This document shows positions 8,818 to 18,136 of a stretch of DNA of 54,266 bases, piece by piece (position 1 is the first letter of the stretch; every line of letters begins with the position of its first letter). This stretch comes from Lachnospiraceae bacterium. GTDB taxonomy: Bacteria; Bacillota; Clostridia; Lachnospirales; Lachnospiraceae. Where the stretch lies: assembly GCA_017449765.1 (NCBI GenBank), contig JAFTFE010000138.1:1-54266 (forward strand), written 5' to 3'. The notes beneath the pieces were generated by a model. That model was given only the letters and a program-made list of their open reading frames with translations. It had not been told where the DNA came from and did not search any database. The translations under genes and the position numbers were made by a program.

Positions 8818-8962
8818 AACCGTATGATATGATGACCTCATAAGCAAACCTTATGTAAGCGTCGGTACTTAGCGATTTGACTGGAACAGGCAAGAGCTTA
8901 GTACCGCTACGCTGAAATCAGAGCGCGAGCGTGTTTGCGATGAGGTTATCATATCGTACGGT
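8818..8962. repeat. 145-bp imperfect palindrome between pdxS and pdxT
   Basis: Outer arms at 8818-8849 and 8933-8962 pair over about 30 bases with few mismatches (AACCGTATGATATGAT against its complement ATCATATCGTACGGTT). An inner stem pairs 8858-8873 with 8896-8913. The core is GC-richer than its surroundings. It lies within the pdxS-pdxT transcript, so it would fold in the RNA. It may be a mobile palindrome (MITE or REP-like) or an element that sets the PdxS to PdxT ratio. Confidence 0.7.
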
Positions 8963-8976
8963 TTTTATAATTTGAA

Positions 8977-9855
8977 TTACTGTCCCCGTTCTTCCATGAT
9001 AAGTTTGATTTCCTGCTCATTGATGCCTACCATGGCTTCGCCTAAATCTTCTGAAAGCTCTGCAATAAGCTTAGCGTCGGTATAATTGGTTACAGCTTTA
9101 ACGATTGCGTTCGCACGCTTTGCAGGGTCGCCGGATTTGAATATTCCTGAGCCTACAAATACACCCTCGGCACCAAGCTGCATCATAAGGGCTGCATCAG
9201 CCGGAGTTGCGACACCGCCTGCGGCAAAGTTTACAACCGGAAGTCTGCCGTTTTCATGAACGTAAGTCACAAGGTCATAAGGCACCTGAAGTTTTTTGGC
9301 AGCTTCATATAATTCGTCTTCCCGAAGTGATACAAGCCAGGCTATTTCACTATTCATCTTTCTCATGTGTCGTACAGCCTGAACTATATCGCCGGTTCCG
9401 GGTTCACCCTTGGTTCTTATCATTGAAGCACCTTCATTTATACGCCTTAATGCTTCTCCTAAATCTCTCGCACCACATACGAAAGGAACCTTGAATTTCT
9501 TCTTGTCTATATGATAGATATCATCAGCAGGGGATAAAACCTCTGACTCGTCTATGTAGTCTATCTCGATTGCTTCTAATACCTGTGCCTCAGCGAAGTG
9601 TCCTATACGGCATTTTGCCATAACGGGTATACTTACTGCGGCTTGAATTCCCTTGATCATCTTAGGGTCACTCATTCGTGATACACCGCCTGCAGCACGT
9701 ATATCAGCAGGTATTCTCTCAAGCGCCATAACTGCACAGGCGCCGGCTTCTTCGGCGATTTTCGCTTGCTCAGGTGTAGTTACATCCATTATCACACCAC
9801 CCTTAAGCATCTGTGCTAAACCTTTGTTCAGATCATACTGTGTATTTGTACTCAT
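8977..9855 (-). CDS. pdxS: Pyridoxal 5'-phosphate synthase, lyase subunit
   Basis: Builds pyridoxal phosphate from ribose 5-phosphate, glyceraldehyde 3-phosphate and ammonia supplied by PdxT; it forms a 12-mer core. The 292-residue TIM barrel carries the family stretches [31 protein letters not shown] (first catalytic lysine at MLKGG, second in VMAKCRIGH), and the phosphate loop [20 protein letters not shown] is well placed for the start. It diverges from pdxR, the usual layout in Firmicutes. Confidence 0.97.
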   Translation of the reverse strand: MSTNTQYDLNKGLAQMLKGGVIMDVTTPEQAKIAEEAGACAVMALERIPADIRAAGGVSRMSDPKMIKGIQAAVSIPVMAKCRIGHFAEAQVLEAIEIDYIDESEVLSPADDIYHIDKKKFKVPFVCGARDLGEALRRINEGASMIRTKGEPGTGDIVQAVRHMRKMNSEIAWLVSLREDELYEAAKKLQVPYDLVTYVHENGRLPVVNFAAGGVATPADAALMMQLGAEGVFVGSGIFKSGDPAKRANAIVKAVTNYTDAKLIAELSEDLGEAMVGINEQEIKLIMEERGQ

Positions 9856-10009
9856 AATACTATCCTCCTAAATTTTTCGCCCGGCAGAAAAGCTGTCGGA
9901 ACATACACTAAAGTGTTGAAAACATTTTGGATATATGATAAACTCAATCTGAATATAAAGAAATATTCAAAAATAATTATTTTGATAATACCAGATACGA
10001 GGAGAAATT
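9856..10009. promoter_or_regulatory. Divergent promoter region of pdxS and pdxR
   Basis: A 154-bp AT-rich gap separates the divergent starts. In other Firmicutes PdxR binds direct repeats in this gap, activating pdxST and repressing itself. I see AT-rich tracts (such as TTGATAATA) but cannot fix the operator repeats by eye. Ribosome sites are AGGAGG for pdxS and GAGGAGA for pdxR. Confidence 0.5.
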
Positions 10010-11410
10010 ATGCTGACATATAATCTTGAGGAAAAAAATAAACCACTGTATGAACAATTATACAGTTGTATAAAAGAAGATATAATCAACGGGATTTTAG
10101 AATCAAATGAGCAACTCCCGTCAAAAAGAAGTTTTGCAAGACATCTTGGCGTTAGTACCATTACGGTTGAAAATGCATATGACCAGTTGATAAGTGAAGG
10201 CTATATGTATGCAATAGAAAAAAAAGGATACTATGTGGCGGATATATCTCTGATACATAAGATTAAAAAAACTAAGATAAAAAGAGATGATATTATTCTT
10301 CCTTCTGCATTTTTGAATTATCGGTATGACCTTTCAGGCAATCAGGTAAATACGAATACATTTCCGTTTTCAATATGGGCGAAGCTGATGCGTGAAACAA
10401 TATCAGATGAGAGTGATAAGTTAATGAAAAAATCCTTTTGTTCAGGAGTTGAGTCATTGAGGGAAGCAATTGCTTTGCATCTTGCATCATTTCGGGGGAT
10501 GTCGGTTGATCCTAATCAGATTATAATCGGAGCAGGGACAGAATATTTATATAGTATGCTGCTTCTAATACTTGGTAAGGACAAGAGATACTGTGTGGAA
10601 AATCCCGGATACAAGAAGATTCTTGATATATATAAGATGAATGGAGCAGACTGCAGTTATGTTGATATGGATGAAGATGGAATTATTGTAAAAGGACTTA
10701 TTGATAATAATGCAGATGTAGCACATATAAGCCCTACACATCATTTTCCTACGGGGATAACAATGCCGGTAAGCAGAAGGTATGAGCTTCTTGCATGGGC
10801 AAATGCAGTATCGGGAAGATATATTATAGAGGATGATTATGACAGTGAGTTTAGGCTAAACGGTAAGCCTATACCGACTCTTTACAGTATAGATGCATGT
10901 GGCAAGGTCATATATGTAAATACATTTTCAAAGTCGCTTGCACCTACGATAAGAGTCAGCTATATGGTACTTCCTGTAGAACTGGCTAATTTGTATTATG
11001 AGAGATTTTCTTTTTATTCCTGTACAGTGTCTAATTTCGAGCAGTATACACTTGCTAAGTTTATTAAGCTTGGCTATTTTGAGAAGCATATTAACCGTAT
11101 GAGACTTTATTATATAAGACAGCGCGCTAAGGTCATGGAAGCTCTTAAGAAAAGTAGTCTGAATAATTCGTGTAAGGTGATTGAGAATAATTCGGGACTT
11201 CATTTTGTCCTTGAATTTGATACGCAACTTGAGGATGAGGTGCTTAAAGCGAGTCTGATTGAAAATGATATTTATATATCAGCTATATCGGAATATCTGC
11301 ATGACGGAAAGAAAAAAACAGGTGAATCACATCGGTTTATAATTAATTATTCTAATCTTGATACGGATAAGCTGATTGAAGTATTTAATTTGATTGATTC
11401 TTTGCTTTGA
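10010..11410 (+). CDS. pdxR: PdxR-type MocR/GntR regulator with aminotransferase-like domain
   Basis: A 466-residue transcription factor that senses pyridoxal phosphate. The first 75 residues are a GntR winged helix (YEQLYSCIKEDIINGILESNEQLPSKRSFARHLGVS). After a linker comes a fold-type I aminotransferase domain with SPTHHFPTG, the EDDYDSEFR motif and the PLP-binding lysine in NTFSKSLAPTIRVSYM. Being divergent from pdxST makes control of vitamin B6 synthesis the likely role; a MocR of other specificity cannot be fully excluded. Confidence 0.88.
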   Translation: MLTYNLEEKNKPLYEQLYSCIKEDIINGILESNEQLPSKRSFARHLGVSTITVENAYDQLISEGYMYAIEKKGYYVADISLIHKIKKTKIKRDDIILPSAFLNYRYDLSGNQVNTNTFPFSIWAKLMRETISDESDKLMKKSFCSGVESLREAIALHLASFRGMSVDPNQIIIGAGTEYLYSMLLLILGKDKRYCVENPGYKKILDIYKMNGADCSYVDMDEDGIIVKGLIDNNADVAHISPTHHFPTGITMPVSRRYELLAWANAVSGRYIIEDDYDSEFRLNGKPIPTLYSIDACGKVIYVNTFSKSLAPTIRVSYMVLPVELANLYYERFSFYSCTVSNFEQYTLAKFIKLGYFEKHINRMRLYYIRQRAKVMEALKKSSLNNSCKVIENNSGLHFVLEFDTQLEDEVLKASLIENDIYISAISEYLHDGKKKTGESHRFIINYSNLDTDKLIEVFNLIDSLL

Positions 11411-11502
11411 AAAAATTAAATTTATATCAAGTCATTTACTAAAAAAAAGATTTGTGGTAAAATTGATTTATTATGGGGTTTTTTAAACTAAGGAGGTATA
11501 CA

Positions 11503-14106
11503 ATGGATGTAGGCAAGGTCCTTATTCAATATGATAATATGTTTGATGTCGAGTCATTGGAGGACATAGAGGCATTTCTTGTACAAAAGATTGACGAGGC
11601 ATACAAAGAGGAGGATTATTTTTCTGCAATTACTCTTCTTAATGAGATTATAGGATTTTGCCGTGATACAAGTCAGGGAGAAAAATCTGACAAGTATGCT
11701 AATCAAGTGCTTGATCTTATGACTGCGCAAGGCATAAACGGAACAGTAGAATATGCCACTACACTTCTTAATATCGCAAATGCTTACCGTGCTTTCGGCA
11801 AGCTGGATAAATCCCTCAAATTATATGAGAATGTAGAAAAAATATATAATGATAAGCTCGATAAGGATGCATTTAATTATGCGAGCCTTTATAATAATTG
11901 GAGTCTGCTGTATCAGGAATTAGGAGACTTTGTTAATGCTGCAAAGATGCTGCAACAGGCACTTTACATAGTTGACAGTTATCCAAAAGCTGTTATGGAG
12001 CAGGCGACCACCAGAACAAATATGGCGGTTACTCTGCTTAGATTAAGCAAGTCAGAGAAGGATGAGACTTCTTCCGAGAAGGTTTACAATACTGCAATGA
12101 AATATCTCGAACAGGCACTTTCCATATATGAAGCAGACGGAGGTAAGGATTTTCATTACAGTGCAGCACTTTCTGCAATGGGTGATGCTCTGTATTATAA
12201 AAATAAATACAATGAGGCGGCAGAATATTACGGCAGAGCTATGGAGGAGACGGAAAGACATGTAGGTAAATCAGATGCCTATTATAGAATTCAGGATAAT
12301 TATGAGAAAGCTATACATGGAGTAGAGCTTGAAAATTATAATCAGATAACGGGCGATTATCAAAAACAGTCTGATGATGAAGAAAAAACCGACAGTGACA
12401 GAAAGGTATTATTGAACAGAAAAAATTTCAAGAATAATATGGAAAGATGTCAGGCATTTTATGAAGAATATGGTGCGCCTATGATACATGATAAATTCGC
12501 AGATTATGAATCAAGAATTGCTGTAGGTCTCGTAGGCGAGGGCTCTGACTGTATGGAATTTGACGATGATATTTCTAAGGATCATGATTATAATGTAGGC
12601 TTTTGTATATGGCTTACGGAAGAAATATATGATGAAATAGGAGAAGAATTACAGGCGGAATACAATAATCTTATTATAAATTACAGTGGGGAATTCTACA
12701 AAAAAGATAATAACGATATGAACCTTTGTGACAGGAGGGGAGTATTCTCCATAGGTGAATTCTATGATACTCTTCTTGACAGCAGCGGTTTTTATGATAA
12801 GTTGGTTGGACTTGCCGGATATGGACAGTATAGCTTGAGTGAGCCAATGTGGCTTAAGTTGTCCGAGGAAAGGATAGCTATGGCCGTGGACGGACGAATA
12901 TTTAAAGATGACCTTGGAGAGTTTACAAGGGTAAGAAATGCACTCAAGGAGTATTATCCCAATAAGGTAACAATGCTTAAACTTGCACAGTATATACATG
13001 ACTTTTCACAGGCGGGACAGTATAATTATGTGAGAATGATGGCAAGACATGATTACACAACTGCTAATATCTGCAAAGCTAAGGCTGTGGATATGGCTAT
13101 GCATATCATTTATTTACTTAATTCGAAATTTGCACCTTATTATAAGTGGTTAAGGCGTGGACTTGAAGATATACAGATTTTGAACAGGGCGGTTAAATTG
13201 TTGGATGAGATATCCGAACTTCCTATACAGAAAGATGCCTGGGCAAATACGAATTATAGTCCTTATATGATAAATGTTGCTGATTCTGTTGCTACTAAAT
13301 TTGAAGAGATAGCCGGCATGATACTTGATGAATTAAGTGCAAGAAATATTATTGTTAAGAAAGATACATTCTTAGATGCATATGCTGAGAAGATTGCAGC
13401 ACTTGCTTATGATGAGCAGGATATGGAAGAGGAAATAATAGAAAGAAAGGTACGTGTAAAAGTGTCTGATATTAAGGAAAACAGAATTTCAAAAGCTGCA
13501 AGTGAGTTGATCGAGGAGATAATCCTTAGAGAATGGAATCAATTTGACAAGGTGGATAATGAAGGCGGCAGAGCTGACTGCCAGGATGATTGGAATACCT
13601 TCTCGATTATGAGAAGAAGCCAGTATATGACATGGACAGAGGAGCTTTTGTCAAGTTATAGAAATGATCTTGCAGAAGCTGACAACAGAGGCTGGAATAT
13701 GATTACAGAGAAGTATGCTCGTATGATGGAGAGCACTGCACCGGATAAATATATGGAATTGAAGGATAATCTTCCGACAAGAAGTCCTGAGAGAATAGCT
13801 ATTCAGGAGGAGATAATTAAGATCCAGATTGGATGGATGGAGGAATTTGCCGTAAAATATCCTAATATGGCAGCTAATTCCAGGAGTATACATACCTACG
13901 AGGATACCCCTTACAATACTTCGTATGAGACGTATTTAAGAGGCGAGCTTGGAACTTATTCTGATGATACACTTGTGCTATATGGCAGATTCATAGCTAA
14001 GATTAATCAGGAAGGCAAGAATCTTGCATATATGATTATGAATAATACAGCCTTGCTTTATGGTTATTCATCAGTTGAAGAAGCTGAGACGAAAATAAAC
14101 GAGTAG
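11503..14106 (+). CDS. TPR protein with DUF4037 (nucleotidyltransferase-like) and DUF4125 domains
   Basis: An 867-residue cytoplasmic protein in three parts. Residues about 20-270 are tetratricopeptide repeats. Residues about 310-660 match DUF4037, with a nucleotidyltransferase-like GEGSDCMEFDDDISKDHD at about 345. From about 665 to the end is DUF4125, with WNQFDKVDNEGGRADCQDDW and a C-terminal LYGRFI. The reaction is unknown; the GS...D-D pattern hints at nucleotide transfer. AGGAGG at 11491-11496 fixes the start at 11503. It precedes a glycosyltransferase by 28 nt and likely shares its transcript. Confidence 0.82.
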   Translation: MDVGKVLIQYDNMFDVESLEDIEAFLVQKIDEAYKEEDYFSAITLLNEIIGFCRDTSQGEKSDKYANQVLDLMTAQGINGTVEYATTLLNIANAYRAFGKLDKSLKLYENVEKIYNDKLDKDAFNYASLYNNWSLLYQELGDFVNAAKMLQQALYIVDSYPKAVMEQATTRTNMAVTLLRLSKSEKDETSSEKVYNTAMKYLEQALSIYEADGGKDFHYSAALSAMGDALYYKNKYNEAAEYYGRAMEETERHVGKSDAYYRIQDNYEKAIHGVELENYNQITGDYQKQSDDEEKTDSDRKVLLNRKNFKNNMERCQAFYEEYGAPMIHDKFADYESRIAVGLVGEGSDCMEFDDDISKDHDYNVGFCIWLTEEIYDEIGEELQAEYNNLIINYSGEFYKKDNNDMNLCDRRGVFSIGEFYDTLLDSSGFYDKLVGLAGYGQYSLSEPMWLKLSEERIAMAVDGRIFKDDLGEFTRVRNALKEYYPNKVTMLKLAQYIHDFSQAGQYNYVRMMARHDYTTANICKAKAVDMAMHIIYLLNSKFAPYYKWLRRGLEDIQILNRAVKLLDEISELPIQKDAWANTNYSPYMINVADSVATKFEEIAGMILDELSARNIIVKKDTFLDAYAEKIAALAYDEQDMEEEIIERKVRVKVSDIKENRISKAASELIEEIILREWNQFDKVDNEGGRADCQDDWNTFSIMRRSQYMTWTEELLSSYRNDLAEADNRGWNMITEKYARMMESTAPDKYMELKDNLPTRSPERIAIQEEIIKIQIGWMEEFAVKYPNMAANSRSIHTYEDTPYNTSYETYLRGELGTYSDDTLVLYGRFIAKINQEGKNLAYMIMNNTALLYGYSSVEEAETKINE

Positions 14107-14134
14107 CAGATGCTGCATAGGAGAAGGACGGATT

Positions 14135-15307
14135 ATGAAGATTATATTTTGCAGATGGGACAGTATATGTGAAGAGGGAATTACAAATGCGATGAAGCGC
14201 CTTTCATATAATCTTGTACTTTTTGACAGATATTTCGACAGCGTTGATTATGATATGAATTATCTTAATGCCCTTGCAGAAGTAATCCAAAAAAATCCCG
14301 ATGTGGACTGCGTATTCTCGGTTAATTTTCAGCCGATTATAGCCCGGGCATGTAAAGTTTTTAAAGTACCTTATATTTCGTGGACAGTTGATTGTCCGCA
14401 ATTTCAATTATATTCTGAAACGATAGATTACAGTACCAATCGTATATTCTTGTTTGACTATGCTCAATATGAAAAGTTTTCACCATATAATCCTAATTGT
14501 ATATTTTATATGCCTTTGAGCTGTGATATTGATACATGGGACAGCATTAAACCTACTGAAGCAGAGCATAAGGAATACGATTGTGACATATCCTTTGTAG
14601 GCTCGCTTTATTCCGAGAAAACCAGATATAACAGTATAGAAAAGGATTTGCCGGATGATATGCGAGGATATGTGGATGGTCTTATTAATGCACAGCTTAA
14701 TATATACGGTTATAATTTAATCGAGGATTCGATAAGTGACGAATGGGCGGATAAATTCAAGAAATATGCAGGCTGGGTTCCGCTTGCTGATGATTACAGA
14801 GAAGATGTAAGAGCTATTGTTGCAGATACTTATATCGGATATAAATGCACGGAACAGGAGAGAATCAGAATTCTGACTGCAATAAGTGATAAGTATAAGA
14901 TGGATTTGTGGACTTTAAGTGATGCTTCTATGATACCGCATATCAATAACAGGGGCGGTGCAGACTCCAATAAAATGATGCCACAGATAATAAAATGCAG
15001 TAAAATAAATCTAAATCTGACCAACAAACCTATAAAGACCGGACTACCGCTCAGAATATTTGATTTGATGGGTGCGGGTGGATTTGTAATATCTAATTAT
15101 CAGTCTGAGATACCTGAATACTTTAATCCGGGTGAAGATATAGTGCTTTTTGAGAGTGTACCGGATTTGTTAGATAAGATAGGTTATTTTTTGGAACATG
15201 AGGATGAGAGAATCCATATTGCAAAAAATGGCTATAATAAGGTCAAGGCAGAGCATTCTTATGATGTCAGACTTCCTAAGATGCTTGAGATGGCGGGGCT
15301 TGCATAA
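14135..15307 (+). CDS. CgeB-like glycosyltransferase (DUF3880 plus GT1-like C-terminal half)
   Basis: A 390-residue cytoplasmic protein. The N-terminal half shows a DUF3880-like Rossmann fold with the SVNFQPIIARACKVFKVPYISWTVDCP stretch broken by conserved aromatic residues. The C-terminal half (Glyco_trans_1_2 type) has GLPLRIFDLMGAGGFVISNYQSEIPEYF and VLFESVPDL. Relatives decorate the spore coat (CgeB) or flagellins or other surface proteins; the acceptor here is unknown. GGAGAAGG lies upstream and the gene follows the DUF4037/DUF4125 gene closely. Confidence 0.82.
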   Translation: MKIIFCRWDSICEEGITNAMKRLSYNLVLFDRYFDSVDYDMNYLNALAEVIQKNPDVDCVFSVNFQPIIARACKVFKVPYISWTVDCPQFQLYSETIDYSTNRIFLFDYAQYEKFSPYNPNCIFYMPLSCDIDTWDSIKPTEAEHKEYDCDISFVGSLYSEKTRYNSIEKDLPDDMRGYVDGLINAQLNIYGYNLIEDSISDEWADKFKKYAGWVPLADDYREDVRAIVADTYIGYKCTEQERIRILTAISDKYKMDLWTLSDASMIPHINNRGGADSNKMMPQIIKCSKINLNLTNKPIKTGLPLRIFDLMGAGGFVISNYQSEIPEYFNPGEDIVLFESVPDLLDKIGYFLEHEDERIHIAKNGYNKVKAEHSYDVRLPKMLEMAGLA

Positions 15308-15388
15308 AAAAATTATTTGATGTATAATATTTTCGGTTTTGTATGATTTTTACCGTTTGATTTTTTGTGGGGGGACAAGGTGTAAAAA

Positions 15389-16483
15389 ATGACGGAGTTA
15401 ATTACAAAAATCAAAGAATTTTTCAGTGGTAATTTGAATATTAACGAAAAAATTAAGTATGCCATTATCTGTAATTCTCTTGCGGTAATACATTTTTTCT
15501 TTTTAATTGTTTTTTATATCTATGGAGTTACACCATTATTTATTTATAATATTTTTGCTGTTTTAATGTATCTTTATTGTGGTCTGTATCTTTCGAAACG
15601 TGAGAGATTTTCATTAGTATTTGCATTAATTATTATTGAGATTGTGTTTCATTCATCACTTGCAACATTCTTGCTTAATTGGAATTATGGTTTTATGATT
15701 TATACAATTGCTCTTGTACCTGTTGCATATTATATGGCATTTACCATAGAGGGAGTAAGGAGAAGTCTTGAACTTTCCGCTATAGCATCTTTTTCGATAT
15801 TTGTTGTCTATTTTGCCATCACATATTATTCTAGACACAGCTCTCAGATTTATACACCTTCGGGAAGACTTGAGAGTATTTTTTTCTATCTTAATAATAT
15901 GCTGGCATTCGTACTGGCTATATCATTCTCGGTACTTTTTATAATTGAAATCAGTCATATGCAGAGAAATTTAAGAAGTGAAAATATCTCTCTGGAGGAA
16001 CAGGCTAATTATGATAAGCTGACTCATCTTCTTAATCGTAATGCCATGACTAAGTATTTTGAAGATGCAATAGCTCTTTCGGAACGTGATAATAAGGATT
16101 TCTGCATACTTATGCTTGATATAGATGACTTTAAGAAGGTCAATGATACCTACGGTCATGATTGCGGAGATGAGGTTCTTAAGACTGTCGCACGGGTTAT
16201 CACTGATGATGTAAGACAGGGCGATGCCGTATTCAGATGGGGCGGTGAGGAAATAGTTGTCCTTATCCGAAGTGATTTGAAGGTTGCCACGAGTGTTGCG
16301 CATAGAATTTGTAATCATATTGCGGGTGCAGTCACCACACATCAGAATAAGAATATCAAGGTTACCATTACTATAGGTGTGGCAGCGTTTATCAAGGGTA
16401 TGACTATGGATGAGCTTATCAAACAGGCGGATGTCAAGCTTTACTATGGTAAGAAACATGGCAAGGATCAGGTGGTAAGTTAA
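15389..16483 (+). CDS. Membrane diguanylate cyclase (GGDEF)
   Basis: Makes cyclic di-GMP from two GTP. About six membrane helices fill residues 20-200, then a short coiled linker and a GGDEF domain. The signature is GGEE at about 284 (FRWGGEEIVVL), compatible with activity. An inhibitory I-site RxxD (RQGD) sits five residues before it, so product feedback is likely. The unusual 5'-methionine context is GTAAAAAATG with ACAAGG upstream. It follows the glycosyltransferase by 81 nt, on the same strand. Confidence 0.92.
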   Translation: MTELITKIKEFFSGNLNINEKIKYAIICNSLAVIHFFFLIVFYIYGVTPLFIYNIFAVLMYLYCGLYLSKRERFSLVFALIIIEIVFHSSLATFLLNWNYGFMIYTIALVPVAYYMAFTIEGVRRSLELSAIASFSIFVVYFAITYYSRHSSQIYTPSGRLESIFFYLNNMLAFVLAISFSVLFIIEISHMQRNLRSENISLEEQANYDKLTHLLNRNAMTKYFEDAIALSERDNKDFCILMLDIDDFKKVNDTYGHDCGDEVLKTVARVITDDVRQGDAVFRWGGEEIVVLIRSDLKVATSVAHRICNHIAGAVTTHQNKNIKVTITIGVAAFIKGMTMDELIKQADVKLYYGKKHGKDQVVS

Positions 16484-16515
16484 GATTTATATATGTTTAG
16501 CGCATAAAGGGTATG

Positions 16516-16800
16516 GCGGATATGGCTCATGGACAATATAGTTTGTGCAATATATGCCATATGCCTAAGGCTTCGGTGTTATGGATTTGCTAAGAACCCG
16601 CTCTCGCTCGGATAAAAGCGTAGGAGACACTAAAATCAAAAGGTCAGGAACATATAATTGCTTTTCGCAAAATATATTCCTGTCCTTTTTCTTTAAGTGC
16701 TCACGCTTTTATACGGTTCTTTTGCAAATCCATAACATCTGCGCACTTTGACATACGGCATATAGATTATATTCTTATTAAGTCCAAGAGCCATATCCGC
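16516..16800. repeat. 285-bp long imperfect inverted repeat (giant hairpin) between genes
   Basis: The 19-bp outer arm at 16516-16534 (GCGGATATGGCTCATGGAC) pairs with 16782-16800. Moving inward, ATATGCCATATG pairs with the stretch near 16752, TGTTATGGATTTGC pairs perfectly with GCAAATCCATAACA, AAGAACC with GGTTCTT, and GATAAAAGCGT with ACGCTTTTATAC. The innermost part, near 16640-16690, pairs AAAAGG.CAGGA with TCCTG.CCTTTT. There is no reading frame of note. It may be a MITE-like element or a structured RNA; the 16484-16952 gap contains nothing else beyond the next two entries. Confidence 0.75.
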
Positions 16801-16806
16801 AACACC

Positions 16807-16842
16807 GGCTTGAACATCACGATAAATCGTGATATTCAAGCC
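16807..16842. repeat. Compact perfect hairpin after the long inverted repeat
   Basis: The arms GGCTTGAA.ATCACGAT and ATCGTGAT.TTCAAGCC pair over 16 of 17 positions around an AA turn. No T tract follows (GATAATAC), so it is not a classic terminator. It may belong to the same element as the neighbouring long inverted repeat. Confidence 0.6.
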
Positions 16843-16882
16843 GATAATACTATAAATATATTATATTTGTAATTTATGTGAT

Positions 16883-16919
16883 TTGACAAACTTAAATGTA
16901 GTTGTTAGTATATTAACAA
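16883..16919 (+). promoter_or_regulatory. Promoter with a Rex-like operator upstream of an acetyltransferase gene
   Basis: TTGACA at 16883-16888, a 17-bp spacer and TAGTAT at 16906-16911 form a plausible sigma-A promoter. Overlapping the -10 is TTGTTAGTATATTAACAA (16902-16919). This agrees with the clostridial Rex operator consensus TTGTTAA-N4-TTAACAA at 13 of 14 defined positions. Rex is a redox-sensing repressor that responds to the NADH/NAD+ ratio. Only the motif is seen; no rex gene is in the window. Confidence 0.5.
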
Positions 16920-16952
16920 TTATGTAAATCGGGATTTATGAGGGATAGTAGT

Positions 16953-17705
16953 ATGAAAAAGCTGAATTCATCATCATACCAAAGTATCATACAGAAAATA
17001 GAAAAAATACCTTGTGGTACAGTTTATCCGTTCTCAATCGCTGAAATGAATCAGTATGGTGAAGTCTACAAAGATGGTGATTCTATTTTGATTTGGCACT
17101 ATTGTGGATTCGCTTTCCTTTATGGTGTGTGTGACAACGTCTTTCTTGAAACAATTTACAATAAGTTTTTAAGTTCATTCAGTAATTTGTCAAGGCGTTT
17201 TATACTTCTTTCAGCAAATCCGAGAGTTATTGAGTTTTTTCAGAATAGGCATGATATTGTGTTCGGGCAGCGATATAATTTTGAATATTTGTCAGATAAT
17301 CCCCTTATTAGCAGTGAAATAAGACCTGAATATCAAGTGTATCAATTCAATAAGGAACTGTTTGATAACACACCGGGACGTATTACACCTCGTTTTTCAT
17401 GGAGAGATGCTTCTGAATTTTTGAATCACGGAATTGGTTATTGTGTTTTGTATAATGAACGTGCAGTGTCGTGGGCGTTTTCAGCTGCTGTGAGCAGTGA
17501 TGAAATAGATATAGGAATAGAAACAGTTTCAGATTTTCGCCATATGGGGCTTGGGTTGGCTGTAGCAGAAAAAATGATAAAATTCTGTTTTGAACATCAC
17601 AAACGTCCTGTTTGGTCATGTGATGCAAATAATATAGCATCACAAAAAATAGCTAAAAAATTAGGATTTATAAAATGTTCAGAATACACAACTATCAGAC
17701 GATAA
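16953..17705 (+). CDS. GNAT acetyltransferase (GNAT_acetyltran, PF12746-like)
   Basis: A 250-residue protein. The N-terminal 130 residues are a variable domain. The C-terminal part holds the acetyltransferase core, with IDIGIETVSDFRHMGLGLAVAEKMI as the acetyl-CoA loop and WSCDANNIASQKIAKKLGF as the closing motif. The substrate is unknown. GAGGGA at 16940-16945 points to ATG 16953; the ATG at 16938 would leave the ribosome site inside the gene. It is preceded by the Rex-like operator, so expression may follow redox state. Confidence 0.85.
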   Translation: MKKLNSSSYQSIIQKIEKIPCGTVYPFSIAEMNQYGEVYKDGDSILIWHYCGFAFLYGVCDNVFLETIYNKFLSSFSNLSRRFILLSANPRVIEFFQNRHDIVFGQRYNFEYLSDNPLISSEIRPEYQVYQFNKELFDNTPGRITPRFSWRDASEFLNHGIGYCVLYNERAVSWAFSAAVSSDEIDIGIETVSDFRHMGLGLAVAEKMIKFCFEHHKRPVWSCDANNIASQKIAKKLGFIKCSEYTTIRR

Positions 17706-18136
17706 ATTCCAGTTTCGTACATACACGCTAAGCGTATATATACATCAATATATACGAAATAATTATATAGCTCCCGTACTTAATATTAATATAATTATTT
17801 GCCGTATGTCATTGGGCTTAAGCTTTGTAAAAGATAATCCTAAGCCCTATGGTTGTTTATAATTTATAAAATATGAAATTAAAAGACTAAATGATATTAA
17901 TTGACAATTAAATACTTTACAAATATAAAAAAAAGTGATATTGTCTGTATAAATATTTTTTCTAAATACACCAAATATTTTTGATGTTATATCAAATTGT
18001 ATCGCTTATTTACGTTTTTTTGGGGTAAATACATTGCATTCTCGATGGTACATAGTTTAACTGAAAATTATAAAAACGTAATAATTAAATCGATATTGAT
18101 ATAGTTTTCAAAAAAAGAGAAAAAATGTTTGTTAAA
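17706..18136. other. Noncoding AT-rich stretch with stacked hairpins
   Basis: No credible reading frame. Three hairpins follow the acetyltransferase stop: CGTATATA/TATATACG (17733-17756), ATAATTATAT/ATATAATTAT (17759-17798) and GGGCTTA/TAAGCCC (17814-17847). The last one's 3' arm shares a 27-nt near-identity with the plus strand inside mnmA (20712-20738). The rest, to 18136, is AT-rich with no feature I can name. Confidence 0.5.

Noticed and set aside
9207-9494. 95-residue frame antisense to pdxS
   Set aside because: Its composition follows the pdxS codons on the other strand and it lacks a ribosome site; it is a shadow of the real gene.
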